Shown here piece by piece: positions 56,026 through 64,000 of a stretch of 64,000 nt of DNA. The stretch is from JAPPHA01 sp963664045 (GTDB lineage: Bacteria > Pseudomonadota > Alphaproteobacteria > Rhodobacterales > Rhodobacteraceae). The stretch spans positions 124,001-188,000 of the forward strand of contig CAXXGT010000006.1 in assembly GCA_963664045.2 (NCBI GenBank). The letters run 5' to 3'. Position 1 is the first letter of the stretch, and each line of letters opens with the position of its first letter. Below the pieces are notes generated by a model. That model searched no databases. It was not told the origin of the DNA and saw nothing but the letters and a program-made list of their open reading frames with translations. The translations under genes and the position numbers were made by a program.

Positions 56026-57294
56026 TCATGACGACGGGGCCGAGAATGTATCCCCGAACTCTGTACACCTCCGGGCAATCATGGCCTTCACTTCTTTGGC
56101 GACCTGGTGAGACATGTTTAGATCAATGAGTGCGCTGCGGCAGGTTTGTGCGAGTTCCGATACTCGCCGAACGACCATTGGTTTCGCTAGACCGGTATCC
56201 TCGGCAAATTTCTCAAAATGCCTTTTTGAAAGTCGGTCAGATCCATACTCACCGCCAATCTTCATTGCCATTTTGGGTGCCAACTCGGGATAATAGACCG
56301 TGCTGACAAGATCGTAGAGTGGTGCCAGGCGGATGTCAGGTCCCGTTCTCACCGTTCCTTCTCCGTAGAGGAGAGAATAGTTCTTGGCGTGCGCGTCATG
56401 ATTACCGATCAGGACATTGAAGATCACCGCGTCCAGTAGCCGCTGCAGATCGATGAGCGGAATTCTTGAGACTTCGCGCAGCAACGCAAAGCACAGCTTC
56501 AGTCCGGGGCCGCCTTCGCCTTGATATTTTGATTCTGATGGAATCCCGAGCGCCTGACAAAAATCTTCCTGGTGCAGGCGTTGGAACCGGGTTCCCCGGG
56601 GTGTCGTATGGGTTAGACGGTCGTAACGTTTGATCATTAGGTAGTCGATGTCTTCTACCTGCCGAAACTCAACATCTGCCGTGGGGATACCGACGGCCGA
56701 AGCAAGTTTCATGCAGACAGCTTCGTTGAACACGACACCTTCAAATCGCTCGATCGCCGGTTTCAGGATATGCGTGCTGGGCGCTCCGCCCAGCGGCAGA
56801 GAAAATCCGTCGTCCTCCACGTGAACGGCGATTTTGTCCTGTGCGCCAGCGAGCGAAAGCCGGACGTCTGCTTCACCGGCCATCAGGGGACGGAGAGGCA
56901 GTTCTCGCAAGATCCGTGCCAAATCCACTTCACTCAGTTCTCGATACTGGTGATCAGTATCCGGCAACGGTTGCTCCCGGGGAATGAAGGTGACAGCACC
57001 TGCACACTCGCCACCGATCTGCTCCAGCATGGCGTAGTCGTTGCGGGCGCTGATCCCGAGGTTTTTGGCGATCTGTTCGCGTTTGGATTCTTCAGGCAGG
57101 ATGCCGCCAAAAAAACCCTTGCATTCCTTTCCCCTGAACTGCTTTTTCCGCAACGGTAGCGAAATCGACAAGGCGATTGCATCCGGGTTGTTCAACCAGC
57201 TCTTGTCGTATTCGAACAGCAACAGTCTATGGTCGTCCTGAATGAGATGGCCAACAGGTGCCCGGTGTAGATAGACATTAAGCTCTTTCGTCAT
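56026..57294 (-). CDS. hipA: HipA family serine/threonine kinase toxin
   Basis: A 422-residue HipA-type kinase. In persistence systems HipA phosphorylates an aminoacyl-tRNA synthetase and halts translation. The N-subdomain GFFGGILPEESKREQIAKNL is typical. Ser147 in RLSLAGAQDKIAV is the autophosphorylation-loop position. NHDAHAKNYSLL (Asp300, Asn305) is the catalytic loop and LAPLYDLVST (Asp328) the metal site. It overlaps hipB by 4 bases. All catalytic residues are present, so it may be active. Confidence 0.92.
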   Translation of the reverse strand: MTKELNVYLHRAPVGHLIQDDHRLLLFEYDKSWLNNPDAIALSISLPLRKKQFRGKECKGFFGGILPEESKREQIAKNLGISARNDYAMLEQIGGECAGAVTFIPREQPLPDTDHQYRELSEVDLARILRELPLRPLMAGEADVRLSLAGAQDKIAVHVEDDGFSLPLGGAPSTHILKPAIERFEGVVFNEAVCMKLASAVGIPTADVEFRQVEDIDYLMIKRYDRLTHTTPRGTRFQRLHQEDFCQALGIPSESKYQGEGGPGLKLCFALLREVSRIPLIDLQRLLDAVIFNVLIGNHDAHAKNYSLLYGEGTVRTGPDIRLAPLYDLVSTVYYPELAPKMAMKIGGEYGSDRLSKRHFEKFAEDTGLAKPMVVRRVSELAQTCRSALIDLNMSHQVAKEVKAMIARRCTEFGDTFSAPSS

Positions 57295-57524
57295 TTGTCT
57301 GCCTCGTCCGTCGTCGGTGGCGTCAGAGTGATCGAAATTCCAAGTGTCCTAATGACTGTCAGTACCTTGCCAAACTGGCAGGTTGGTTTGCCTTTTTCGA
57401 GCTCGATGATGAAGCGCAAGCCAGTGCCCGACGTAAGCGCAAGGTCTTTCTGGGTTCTGCCCAGAGCCTTGCGCGTATCCCGAACCAGCTTGCCGATTTG
57501 TTCTGTCGTGCAGGTCGTCATCAT
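57291..57524 (-). CDS. hipB: HipB family antitoxin/repressor
   Basis: A 77-residue Xre-type helix-turn-helix protein from the ATG at 57524 (or 57521): IGKLVRDTRKALGRTQKDLA, then LTSGTGLRFIIELEKGKPTC, and a short C-terminal tail. The antitoxin binds HipA and represses the operon. Two perfect palindromes upstream are its likely operators. It is shorter than E. coli HipB (88). Confidence 0.88.
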   Translation of the reverse strand: MMTTCTTEQIGKLVRDTRKALGRTQKDLALTSGTGLRFIIELEKGKPTCQFGKVLTVIRTLGISITLTPPTTDEADK

Positions 57525-57534
57525 GAATTCCAAA

Positions 57535-57548
57535 TTCCCGTACGGGAA
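57535..57548. promoter_or_regulatory. HipB operator, proximal palindrome
   Basis: TTCCCGTACGGGAA is a perfect 14-base palindrome 10 bases upstream of the hipB start. It shares TTCCCG/CGGGAA arms with the second site, whose centre lies 49 bases away. Confidence 0.75.
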
Positions 57549-57583
57549 CAATATATGTGTCTGGATATGAACCAAGTACAATA

Positions 57584-57597
57584 TTCCCGATCGGGAA
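57584..57597. promoter_or_regulatory. HipB operator, distal palindrome
   Basis: TTCCCGATCGGGAA is a perfect 14-base palindrome differing from the proximal site only in its two central bases. A TATATT sequence on the minus strand lies between the sites and may be the -10 element, so binding at both sites would cover the promoter. Confidence 0.75.
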
Positions 57598-57815
57598 CTG
57601 TCATGTCACGCGAAGTCATCGAAAGGTTCATCAAATGCGAACCCGTGCTGTTGAGAACCATGCCCGGCGCGGCCGGATGACCTGAAGCCGAATTCAAGGC
57701 TTCGAGTTTCTCGAATTATCCCGTGGCGGCAGGAATCGCACTGGCCGTGAAGGCGTCCGCGCGAAAGGCCTGCACAGACACGAAAATTGACCAATTTCGA
57801 AGGCCGTGATAATTA

Positions 57816-57830
57816 GTTCGGTAACCGAAC
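57816..57830. promoter_or_regulatory. ROK repressor operator
   Basis: GTTCGGTAACCGAAC is a perfect inverted repeat (7+1+7) ending 7 bases before the ROK start. It resembles operators of other ROK-family sugar repressors and sits where a repressor would block transcription or translation of the operon. Confidence 0.7.
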
Positions 57831-57837
57831 GAATCAA

Positions 57838-59064
57838 TTGGACAACTCATTGAGCGACGCAAAACTCCATTCCAGGCAGTTCTCCCTTTGTACAGTGATG
57901 GAGCACATCACCCATTGCGGACCAATCTCCCGGGCGAGCATTGCCAGGCAGACCGGATTGTCCAAGCAGACCATTTCCGAAATCGTTTTTTTGCTGGAAA
58001 GGGACGGCTGGATCCACCGCACCGGTCGGACCAGTGGCCACGTGGGACGTAGCGCTATAACCTACGAAATCGTTCCGGACGCTGCCTGCATCGCGACCGT
58101 TGATCTCGGCGGCACCAAGGTTCGCGCCGCCATCGCCGATTTGTCCTGTCGCGTGCCCGCTGCGCTGACCGAACCGACGGACGAACGCGGAGGAATGGCC
58201 GTCGTCAGGCAGATCGCACGAATGTGCCGCGAGGCAGCCAAGCGAATTGCCATCCCCTTCGGAAGCGTGCGTCTTGCGGTAATCGGCGTGCCCGGAGTGC
58301 CCGAAGAAACGACCGGACGTGTCCTGATGGCGCCGAACATCCGGGGTCTCGCCTCCCATGACATTGCGGCCAGCCTGGAAGAGGAACTCGGATTCGATGT
58401 CATCATCGAAAACGATGTCAATTTGGCCGTCATCGGAGAGAGCTGGATTGGCGCCGGCGCGGGTTTCGACGATCTTGCCTATGTGGCTCTTGGAACCGGT
58501 ATCGGCGCCGGCATCATGGTCGGAGGAGAACTCGTTCGCGGCCATCTTGGTGCGGCCGGAGAACTCGGGTTCCTGCCGTTCGGAGCCGATCCGTTCGAGC
58601 CGGAATCGCTAAGGGTCGGCGCGCTTGAGCGCGTTACCGCGACCGTCGGCATGCGCACGCGATACCGGGCGCAAACCGGTCAGGATGTCGATGTTCCGAC
58701 GATCTTCGATCTTTCGACGAGAGGCGACCCCGCGGCACGGGCCGTCCTTGACGAAACCGCGCAACTCGTCGCGAGGGCCGTGGCGGCGATATCGGCGCTT
58801 ACAAATCCGGAGCGCGTCGTCCTGGGAGGTTCGATCGGTGGCCGGGACGAATTGCTGGAACGGGTGCGAACATTTGTGTCCAGGTGTTCATCAAGGCCGG
58901 TTGAGGTTGTCGCATCCCGACTCGGCACTCAGTCGACGCTCGTCGGCGGTGCAGCGGTCGGACTGGGCCACTTGCACACGATCCTGTTTTCAGGGGGCGT
59001 TCCGGGTGCGGAAATATCGTTGCCGCCCGCCGATGTCGTCAAGCTTGCGGATGCGCGGCAATGA
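57838..59064 (+). CDS. ROK family transcriptional regulator
   Basis: A 408-residue regulator. The winged-helix domain (GPISRASIARQTGLSKQTIS) precedes a sugar-kinase-like ROK domain with DLGGTK (residues 89-94) and the ENDVNLAVIGE segment. VALGTGIGAGIMVGG follows. The CxCGxxGC zinc motif of many ROK proteins is replaced by GAAGELGFLPFG. No ATG lies at the N-terminus: TTG at 57838 or 57850 is the start, right behind a palindromic operator, so autoregulation is likely. Its stop overlaps the next start (ATGA). It probably senses the compound handled by the downstream genes. Confidence 0.88.
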   Translation: MDNSLSDAKLHSRQFSLCTVMEHITHCGPISRASIARQTGLSKQTISEIVFLLERDGWIHRTGRTSGHVGRSAITYEIVPDAACIATVDLGGTKVRAAIADLSCRVPAALTEPTDERGGMAVVRQIARMCREAAKRIAIPFGSVRLAVIGVPGVPEETTGRVLMAPNIRGLASHDIAASLEEELGFDVIIENDVNLAVIGESWIGAGAGFDDLAYVALGTGIGAGIMVGGELVRGHLGAAGELGFLPFGADPFEPESLRVGALERVTATVGMRTRYRAQTGQDVDVPTIFDLSTRGDPAARAVLDETAQLVARAVAAISALTNPERVVLGGSIGGRDELLERVRTFVSRCSSRPVEVVASRLGTQSTLVGGAAVGLGHLHTILFSGGVPGAEISLPPADVVKLADARQ

Positions 59065-60320
59065 ACGAATCCGCGGCTCTTGCAGAACGATTTGCCGGCC
59101 TGGTTGACCGAAAGGAAGCGCTGGCGCTTCTCCGGGGTGCGATTGCACGGCAGAGCGTAACCGGTAACGAGGCCGATTTCGCCGGCTTCCTTCAAGCGCA
59201 AATGCAGGAACGGAATCTTTCGCCCGAGCGAGCCGAGTTCCTGCCCGGCCGTCCAAACATTTGGGGCGAACGCAAGGGGTCGGGCGAAGGACCACGCCTG
59301 CTGTTTGCCGGCCACACCGACACGGTTCATGCCGGTGGTTGGAAGGAACGATGGAAGGGGACCGAACGCGAGAACCCCTTCAGCGGCGTTATCGTTGACG
59401 GTGAAATCTGGGGCCGCGGCGCCGGAGACCTTAAGGCGGGTATCTGTGCGTCGCTTGCTGCGCTCGACCTGCTCGACAAGGCCGGGTTCAGACTTGCCGG
59501 AGACGTGGCCTTCGCCTTCGTCGGCGACGAGGAAAGCGGCGAAACCGGCACGGGTGTCAGCGCCGGTATCAAGCACTACACAGAACTGGTATTGTCCGGC
59601 CGTATCCCTCGGTCGGATTTCGCCGTTTATGTCGAACCGACGCGGCTTTCCGTCTTTCCGGCACAGATGGGCTTCTTCATCGCCGACGTGACCGTTACCG
59701 GAAAATCAGCCTATTTCGGCATGCCGGAACTTGGCGTCGACGCACTCAAGGCGATGCACGCAATACTCGGTGCGGTCTGGAAACACTCGGATGCAATCTC
59801 GAGACGCGCGGAACACCCGTTGGTCGGCAGGGGATTTGCACTTGTTACGCGAATTTCCGGTGGCGGGTATATCGCCGTACCTGGCGATTGCTCGTTTTCG
59901 CTGATCCGCAAGGTGCTTCCCGGCGAGGACCTTGAAGGAGCGGCCGCGGAACTCGAGGCCGTCATTTGCGGCTTGCCGGTAGAGGAGGGTATCTCCGTCG
60001 ACATCGCCTGGCCATCGGGACGCGACCGAAAGCATGGCGGGTCACCCGCCGAGATCGAACCCGGTCTCGCGTCGGTCAGGGCACTGTCCAGCGCTCTGTC
60101 GTCGGCCATGCCTGGACGAGGCGAAATCGAGGGCGCTCCCTATTGGTCGGAGGCGTCCTTTTTCGTCAACCGGATGGGTTGTCCAGCCGTCTACAGTGCG
60201 CCTGGCGACATAGCCAACTGTCACACGCTCGAGGAGCGGGTGAACGTCGATGAATACATCGCCGGAATCATCGCATTCGCCGTGTTCATTGCCAGCTTTT
60301 GCAACACGGCCGAAGCCTGA
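59061..60320 (+). CDS. M20 family metallopeptidase/deacylase (ArgE/DapE-like)
   Basis: A 419-residue enzyme. The zinc ligands and base are visible: His85 and Asp87 in AGHTDTVHAGG, Asp123 in GRGAGDLKAG, Glu157 and Glu158 in GDEESGETG, Glu192 in VEPTRL, and a C-terminal His in DIANCHTLEERVN. Family members remove acyl groups from amino acids or split small amides. The fused dimerisation domain is present. The link to a ribose-type importer and a YhfX-like PLP enzyme suggests an N-acylated amino compound as substrate; this is inference. Confidence 0.88.
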   Translation: MNESAALAERFAGLVDRKEALALLRGAIARQSVTGNEADFAGFLQAQMQERNLSPERAEFLPGRPNIWGERKGSGEGPRLLFAGHTDTVHAGGWKERWKGTERENPFSGVIVDGEIWGRGAGDLKAGICASLAALDLLDKAGFRLAGDVAFAFVGDEESGETGTGVSAGIKHYTELVLSGRIPRSDFAVYVEPTRLSVFPAQMGFFIADVTVTGKSAYFGMPELGVDALKAMHAILGAVWKHSDAISRRAEHPLVGRGFALVTRISGGGYIAVPGDCSFSLIRKVLPGEDLEGAAAELEAVICGLPVEEGISVDIAWPSGRDRKHGGSPAEIEPGLASVRALSSALSSAMPGRGEIEGAPYWSEASFFVNRMGCPAVYSAPGDIANCHTLEERVNVDEYIAGIIAFAVFIASFCNTAEA

Positions 60321-60352
60321 TTCCACTAAATCCAGCCAAAGGAGGGCTTGAA

Positions 60353-61408
60353 ATGAAACTCAGAAACCCAGTTATCGCCGCGACGGCCATGGGCTTGATG
60401 CTTGGTGGCATCGCCAGTGCTCAAACGATTGGCCCGGGTGGCGAATCAGCGACACCTTCGTCGAGCATCACTGTTTCAGATGACAAGGTTGACGTGCTGA
60501 TGGCCGGCAACCACAAGGCGGCGCTGCTCTGGCACGACCAGTCCGACTTCGTAAGTGCGGTAACCGCAGGTGCGACCGATGAATTCACGCGTCTTGGCAT
60601 CGAGGTCGTTGCGGTCACGAACGCCGCGTTCGATGCCGCCAAGCAGCGCAGCGACATCGAGACTGCGCTGGCAAAGAGTCCGGACATCATCCTGTCCCTG
60701 CCGCTTGACCCGGTGACCTCCGCCGCTGCCTTCAAGGATGCCAAGGCCGAGGGAGTCAAGCTGGTGTTCCTGTCCAACCTGCCAATGGACTACGTGCATC
60801 CTGTCGACTACGCGGCAATCGTCACCGACGATTTGTTCGAGATGGGTAAACAGGCGGCCGACGCCCTGGCTGCAGCCATGGGCGGCGAGGGTACCGTCGG
60901 ATGGATCTATCACGACGCGGCCTACTACGTGACGAACCAGCGCGACAACGCCTTCAAGTCGACGATCGAGAACGACTACCCCGGTATCGAGATCGTGGCC
61001 GAGCAGGGCATTGCGGATCCGGCACGTGCCGAGGACATTGCGCATGCAATGCTTCTCAAGAACCCGGATCTTGGTGGCATCTACGTCACGTGGGCCGGAC
61101 CGGCGGAAGGTGTGCTCGCCGTGCTGCGCGCAAACGGCAACACGTCCACGAAGATTGTCACTCTCGATCTTTCGGAACCGATTGCGCTCGACATGGTCAA
61201 GGGCGGAAACGTCGTTGCGATAGTCGCCGACGAGGCCTATGAATTGGGCCGTGCCATGGCGGCCGCCGGAGCCCGTGCGCTCGTGGGCGAAGAAACGCCA
61301 CCATTCGTCGTGGCGCCCGCCGTCACCGTTACGGCCGGGAACGTCACGGAAGGCTGGATGCGCTCGTTGAACAGGGAACCGCCTGCAAGCGTGACGTCGG
61401 CTCAGTAG
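60353..61408 (+). CDS. Periplasmic binding protein, ribose/RbsB type
   Basis: A 351-residue receptor starting at the ATG at 60353 with a strong AAAGGAGG site. The signal peptide (MKLRNPVIAATAMGLMLGG, cleavage after IASA) is followed by a type I periplasmic-binding fold: DIILSLPLDPVTSAAAFKDA, VFLSNLPMDYVH, GTVGWIYHDAAYYVTNQRD and IYVTWAGPAEGVLAVLR. Such proteins bind sugars or related polyols. The ligand is unknown. A strong hairpin follows the gene. Confidence 0.9.
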   Translation: MKLRNPVIAATAMGLMLGGIASAQTIGPGGESATPSSSITVSDDKVDVLMAGNHKAALLWHDQSDFVSAVTAGATDEFTRLGIEVVAVTNAAFDAAKQRSDIETALAKSPDIILSLPLDPVTSAAAFKDAKAEGVKLVFLSNLPMDYVHPVDYAAIVTDDLFEMGKQAADALAAAMGGEGTVGWIYHDAAYYVTNQRDNAFKSTIENDYPGIEIVAEQGIADPARAEDIAHAMLLKNPDLGGIYVTWAGPAEGVLAVLRANGNTSTKIVTLDLSEPIALDMVKGGNVVAIVADEAYELGRAMAAAGARALVGEETPPFVVAPAVTVTAGNVTEGWMRSLNREPPASVTSAQ

Positions 61409-61420
61409 ACATCCTCACAG

Positions 61421-61449
61421 CCCGGTGGGCCGCTGAGCGGCCCACCGGG
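61421..61449 (+). promoter_or_regulatory. Long intercistronic hairpin after the binding-protein gene
   Basis: CCCGGTGGGCCGCT and AGCGGCCCACCGGG form a perfect 14-bp stem around a single G. No T-run follows, so it is more likely a transcript-stabilising or attenuating structure than a full terminator. Such hairpins commonly raise binding-protein mRNA over permease mRNA. Confidence 0.7.
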
Positions 61450-61478
61450 ACAAAGGTCCGCCCTTTCCGAGAGGCCCG

Positions 61479-62501
61479 ATGATCCGTTGGCTGCGAGAGA
61501 TTGCGAAAGGACGTGACCTGCAAGGTGGCGTGATCTATGCCGGGTTTCTCGCGATCTTCCTGTTTTTCGCCTTTACACTTCATGATGATGGTTTCCTGAC
61601 CACGCGGAATCTGTCCAACATCGTTCTGCAGACCGCTCCCGCGACCATCATGGCGATCGGCTTCGTTTTCGTGCTTTCGGCCGGGGAAATCGATTTGTCC
61701 TTCGGCTCGATCACTGCCGTATCGGCGCTGTCGGCTGCCGTGGTCATGCAGGACCATTCCATGCTTGTCGGGATTCTGGCCGGATTGGGCGCAGGATTGG
61801 CAATCGGGTTCTTTAACGGCGCAATGGTGGCCTGGTTGCGGCTGCCGTCGTTTCTGGTCACGCTGGCGACGCTCGGATTGTTCGCGGGCGTTGCCCGTTC
61901 CATGACCGATCTGCGCTCGATCCCCGTCGTCAACGACACTTTCACGGGCATTTTCGGTTCCGGATCACTTTTTGGTGTCCCGTCGCTCATCCTCTGGACG
62001 CTGGGCGCAGTCATCGTTGGGCACCTGGTCTACCGGGAAACGCCGTTTGGTGCCCACGTGATCGCAACCGGGGATAATGCGGGTGCCGCCCAGGCGTCCG
62101 GTATCAGGGTGACGAGAATTCGCCTTCTCGTGCTCACGATCAGCGGCGGTTGCGCAGGCCTTGCCGGCCTGCTCTATGCCGGCCGTCTGCAGGCGGCAAA
62201 ATACACGCTCGGAGAAAGCGACCTCCTGACCGTGATCGCCGCCGTCATAGTCGGTGGCACGGCGCTCAAAGGTGGCAAGGGGACGATCATAGGCGCACTC
62301 TTCGGGTCCCTCCTGATGGGAATGCTCAACAACGGCCTCATACTCATGGGGCTTGCGGTTTCCGACCAGATGATCGTGCGTGGACTGATCATTCTGGCCG
62401 CCGTGGCGATCTCGCTGCACGAATTGAAACGATCGGAGATGGCGCGATGTTTCTCAATGTTCTCAGACAGCGCAACCCGCGATTCATCGAAGCCGCCATA
62501 A
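61479..62501 (+). CDS. ABC permease, RbsC type
   Basis: A 340-residue permease with 8-10 helices: NIVLQTAPATIMAIGFVFVL, LSAGEIDLSFGSITAVSALS (the EIDLS signature of branched/ribose-type permeases), FLVTLATLGLFAGVARSMTD and AAVIVGGTALKGGKGTIIGA. It partners the binding protein before it and the ATPase at 63658. Its 3' end overlaps the PLP gene by 55 bases, and the last 18 or so residues read through the start of that gene out of frame. Confidence 0.92.
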   Translation: MIRWLREIAKGRDLQGGVIYAGFLAIFLFFAFTLHDDGFLTTRNLSNIVLQTAPATIMAIGFVFVLSAGEIDLSFGSITAVSALSAAVVMQDHSMLVGILAGLGAGLAIGFFNGAMVAWLRLPSFLVTLATLGLFAGVARSMTDLRSIPVVNDTFTGIFGSGSLFGVPSLILWTLGAVIVGHLVYRETPFGAHVIATGDNAGAAQASGIRVTRIRLLVLTISGGCAGLAGLLYAGRLQAAKYTLGESDLLTVIAAVIVGGTALKGGKGTIIGALFGSLLMGMLNNGLILMGLAVSDQMIVRGLIILAAVAISLHELKRSEMARCFSMFSDSATRDSSKPP

Positions 62502-63655
62502 GGCTGCACCGCGAGGGAAAAATCCCTGCCAACGCGTATGTTCTCGATCTTGACGCGGTCGAAGAGAATTCGCGCCTGTTCAGGGCGGAGGCCGCCAGGC
62601 GTGGCCTGAAGGTGTTCGCGATGACGAAGCAGGTTGGCCGCAACAGCGGTTTTTGCCGTGCAATCTTGCGTGCAGGCATTGACCGCGCCGTGGCGGTCGA
62701 CATGTCATGTGCGGTGGCCTGCAACCGGGCGGGACTGAAGACCGGTCACCTCGGTCACCTCGTCCAGGTGCCCCGTTTCGAAGCCAATCCGGCAGCTGCC
62801 CGGATCGCGCCTGACTTCTGGACGGTTTTCGGAGACACGAAGGCATCCGAAGCCGCGCGTGCCTCGGCCGCGGCTGGTCGCGACCAGGCTCTGCTAGCGC
62901 GGATCCAGACGGACGGCGATATCTTCTACCGGGGTCACGAAGGCGGATACCCGGCGGACGAGGTCACGTCAGTTGCGGACCGGATCGACGGACTGGCTGG
63001 AGCACATTTTGCCGGCATCACCACGTTTCCCGCGCTTCTTTTTGACCAAAGGACACGCAAGGTTTCTCCGACGCCGAACCTTTCAACACTCGAAAGAGCG
63101 GCAGGCGCGTTGGCGAAGGCCGGACGGCAGGACGTGGAGATAAACGCGCCGGGCACAACCTCGTCGATCGTGCTGGACGCGCTGGCCGACGCCGGTGCGA
63201 CACAATGCGAGCCCGGCAATGGCCTGCATGGCACAACACCGCTGCACGCGATGGAAGATCTGCCGGAAAGGCCGGCGGTCCTCTATCTGACGGAGGTGTC
63301 TCACCTGCACGGTGACAGGGGGTATTGCTTTGGCGGCGGGCTCTATATCGATCCGGTTTTCCCGGACTACGATGTCAAGGCAATCGTTTCCGACGAGCCT
63401 ACGACCGCTGCCTCTGCGCTCGCAAGCGTGGAAATACCGTCACCTTCGTCTATCGACTATTACGGCATGATCGACTGTGCGGGACAGGTGAAGCCGAAAG
63501 CCGGCGACAGCGTGGTATTCGGCTTTCGCGGACAGGCTTTCGTTACCCGCGCGTTCACGGTAGGTGTCCTCGGTGTTTCGTCGGGCAAACCGGAAGTCGA
63601 GACCATCGAGAACTGCTTTGGCCAGGCGGAGTGCTGGCCGGACTTCGGATGCTGA
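62447..63655 (+). CDS. YhfX-like PLP-dependent enzyme (alanine racemase fold)
   Basis: A 402-residue fold-type III PLP enzyme. It aligns throughout with E. coli YhfX as remembered: an LRQRNPRFIEAAIRLHREGK start, Lys61 in AMTKQVGRN as the PLP lysine, LGHLVQVPRFEA, GITTFPALLFD, SPTPNLSTLERA, INAPGTTSSIVLDAL, CEPGNGLHGTTP, SHLHGDRGYCFGGGLY and SSIDYYG. GGAG lies 8 bases before ATG. The reaction of YhfX-type proteins is not established. The fold suggests racemisation or aldol/deamination of an amino compound. Confidence 0.82.
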   Translation: MFLNVLRQRNPRFIEAAIRLHREGKIPANAYVLDLDAVEENSRLFRAEAARRGLKVFAMTKQVGRNSGFCRAILRAGIDRAVAVDMSCAVACNRAGLKTGHLGHLVQVPRFEANPAAARIAPDFWTVFGDTKASEAARASAAAGRDQALLARIQTDGDIFYRGHEGGYPADEVTSVADRIDGLAGAHFAGITTFPALLFDQRTRKVSPTPNLSTLERAAGALAKAGRQDVEINAPGTTSSIVLDALADAGATQCEPGNGLHGTTPLHAMEDLPERPAVLYLTEVSHLHGDRGYCFGGGLYIDPVFPDYDVKAIVSDEPTTAASALASVEIPSPSSIDYYGMIDCAGQVKPKAGDSVVFGFRGQAFVTRAFTVGVLGVSSGKPEVETIENCFGQAECWPDFGC

Positions 63656-63657
63656 CC

Positions 63658-64000
63658 ATGTCTGCCGCGACATGTGCACCGGTGCTTTCACTGAAGAACA
63701 TCCACAAGGCATTCGGTGGAATTGTCGCGATCGAGAATTTTTCGCTCGACCTCAGGGCGGCTGAAATCCTTGCGCTTGTCGGCGACAACGGCGCGGGAAA
63801 ATCCACGCTCGTCAAGATCATATCGGGCGTTTATGCACCAACGAGCGGCACGATGGAAATCGATGGCGAATCTGCCTCATTCGGCGATGCCAGTGCAGCG
63901 CGCTCACGCGGTATCGAGGTTGTCTATCAGGACCTCGCACTCGCCGACCAGCAGCCGGTCTACATGAACATGTTTCTCGGCCGGGAACTCGTGAACGGCC
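63658..64000 (+). CDS. Sugar ABC transporter ATPase (RbsA type), 3' end outside window
   Basis: The first 114 codons of an ATPase starting MSAATCAPVLSLKNIHKAFG, 2 bases after the PLP enzyme gene. Walker A is GDNGAGKSTLVK, and the Q-loop GIEVVYQDLALADQQPVYMN with NMFLGREL is typical of carbohydrate-uptake (CUT2) ATPases. It completes the importer with the binding protein and permease. The gene continues beyond base 64000. Confidence 0.9.
   Translation, partial: MSAATCAPVLSLKNIHKAFGGIVAIENFSLDLRAAEILALVGDNGAGKSTLVKIISGVYAPTSGTMEIDGESASFGDASAARSRGIEVVYQDLALADQQPVYMNMFLGRELVNG

Overview
This window reads as an alphaproteobacterial chromosome, most like Rhodobacterales or a close relative. The evidence is a moderately high G+C content, the neighbouring set purF-cvpA-radA-alr-dnaB, an infC with a typical rhodobacteral N-terminus, a yfgM-like/bamB/der block, and a ccmABCDG cluster beside acnA. 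This is an inference from gene content and order, since no 16S gene is present. The chromosome carries many insertion sequences and decayed genes, which suggests a lineage undergoing relaxed selection.

Layout. 0-4.1 kb: a LysM protein with a 102-bp tandem-repeat N-terminus (its 5' end lies outside the window) and an Atm1/HMT1-type ABC exporter. 4.4-9.1 kb (minus): an RND efflux pump and its membrane-fusion protein. 9.4-13 kb: TPR protein, bamB and der, then a lone acyl carrier protein at 13.9 kb. 14.4-27.5 kb (minus): alpha/beta hydrolase, SDR, purF, cvpA, radA, a small membrane protein, an MlaFE-like ABC pair, alr and dnaB. The alr-dnaB junction is split by an ISNCY/IS1202-type element and an IS21-like istA scrap.

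27.5-33.7 kb is a graveyard. It holds overlapping AbiEi/AbiEii remnants, a frameshifted Rpn-family nuclease cut at an IS91-like element that carries its own tyrosine recombinase, two tandem-repeat arrays, and a rearranged IS66 remnant. 33.7-39.2 kb (minus): pyrC and the cytochrome c maturation genes ccmG, ccmD, ccmC, ccmB, ccmA. A 1.5-kb IS sits exactly in the ccmD/ccmG overlap. 39.6-43.2 kb: acnA and a DUF1223 protein. 43.4-46.6 kb: the zinc system znuB-znuC-zur, divergent from a znuA that is frameshifted.

46.8-49 kb (minus): an EamA permease with a split, CTLCSC-type nitrile hydratase. 49.3-53.7 kb (minus): a GH38-like hydrolase, a sugar-mutarotase-like protein, a 5'-truncated SMP-30 protein, and infC. 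53.8-55.2 kb: a solitary TnpB element bracketed by an 18-bp perfect inverted repeat. 55.8 kb: tRNA-Gly(TCC). 56-57.5 kb: hipBA with two perfect operator palindromes.

57.8-64 kb: a plus-strand operon made of a ROK regulator with its own palindromic operator, an M20 peptidase/deacylase, a periplasmic binding protein, an RbsC-like permease, a YhfX-like PLP enzyme and an ABC ATPase that runs off the window. This is the best candidate here for an uncharacterised catabolic system. It pairs ribose-type uptake with a deacylase and a fold-type III PLP enzyme.
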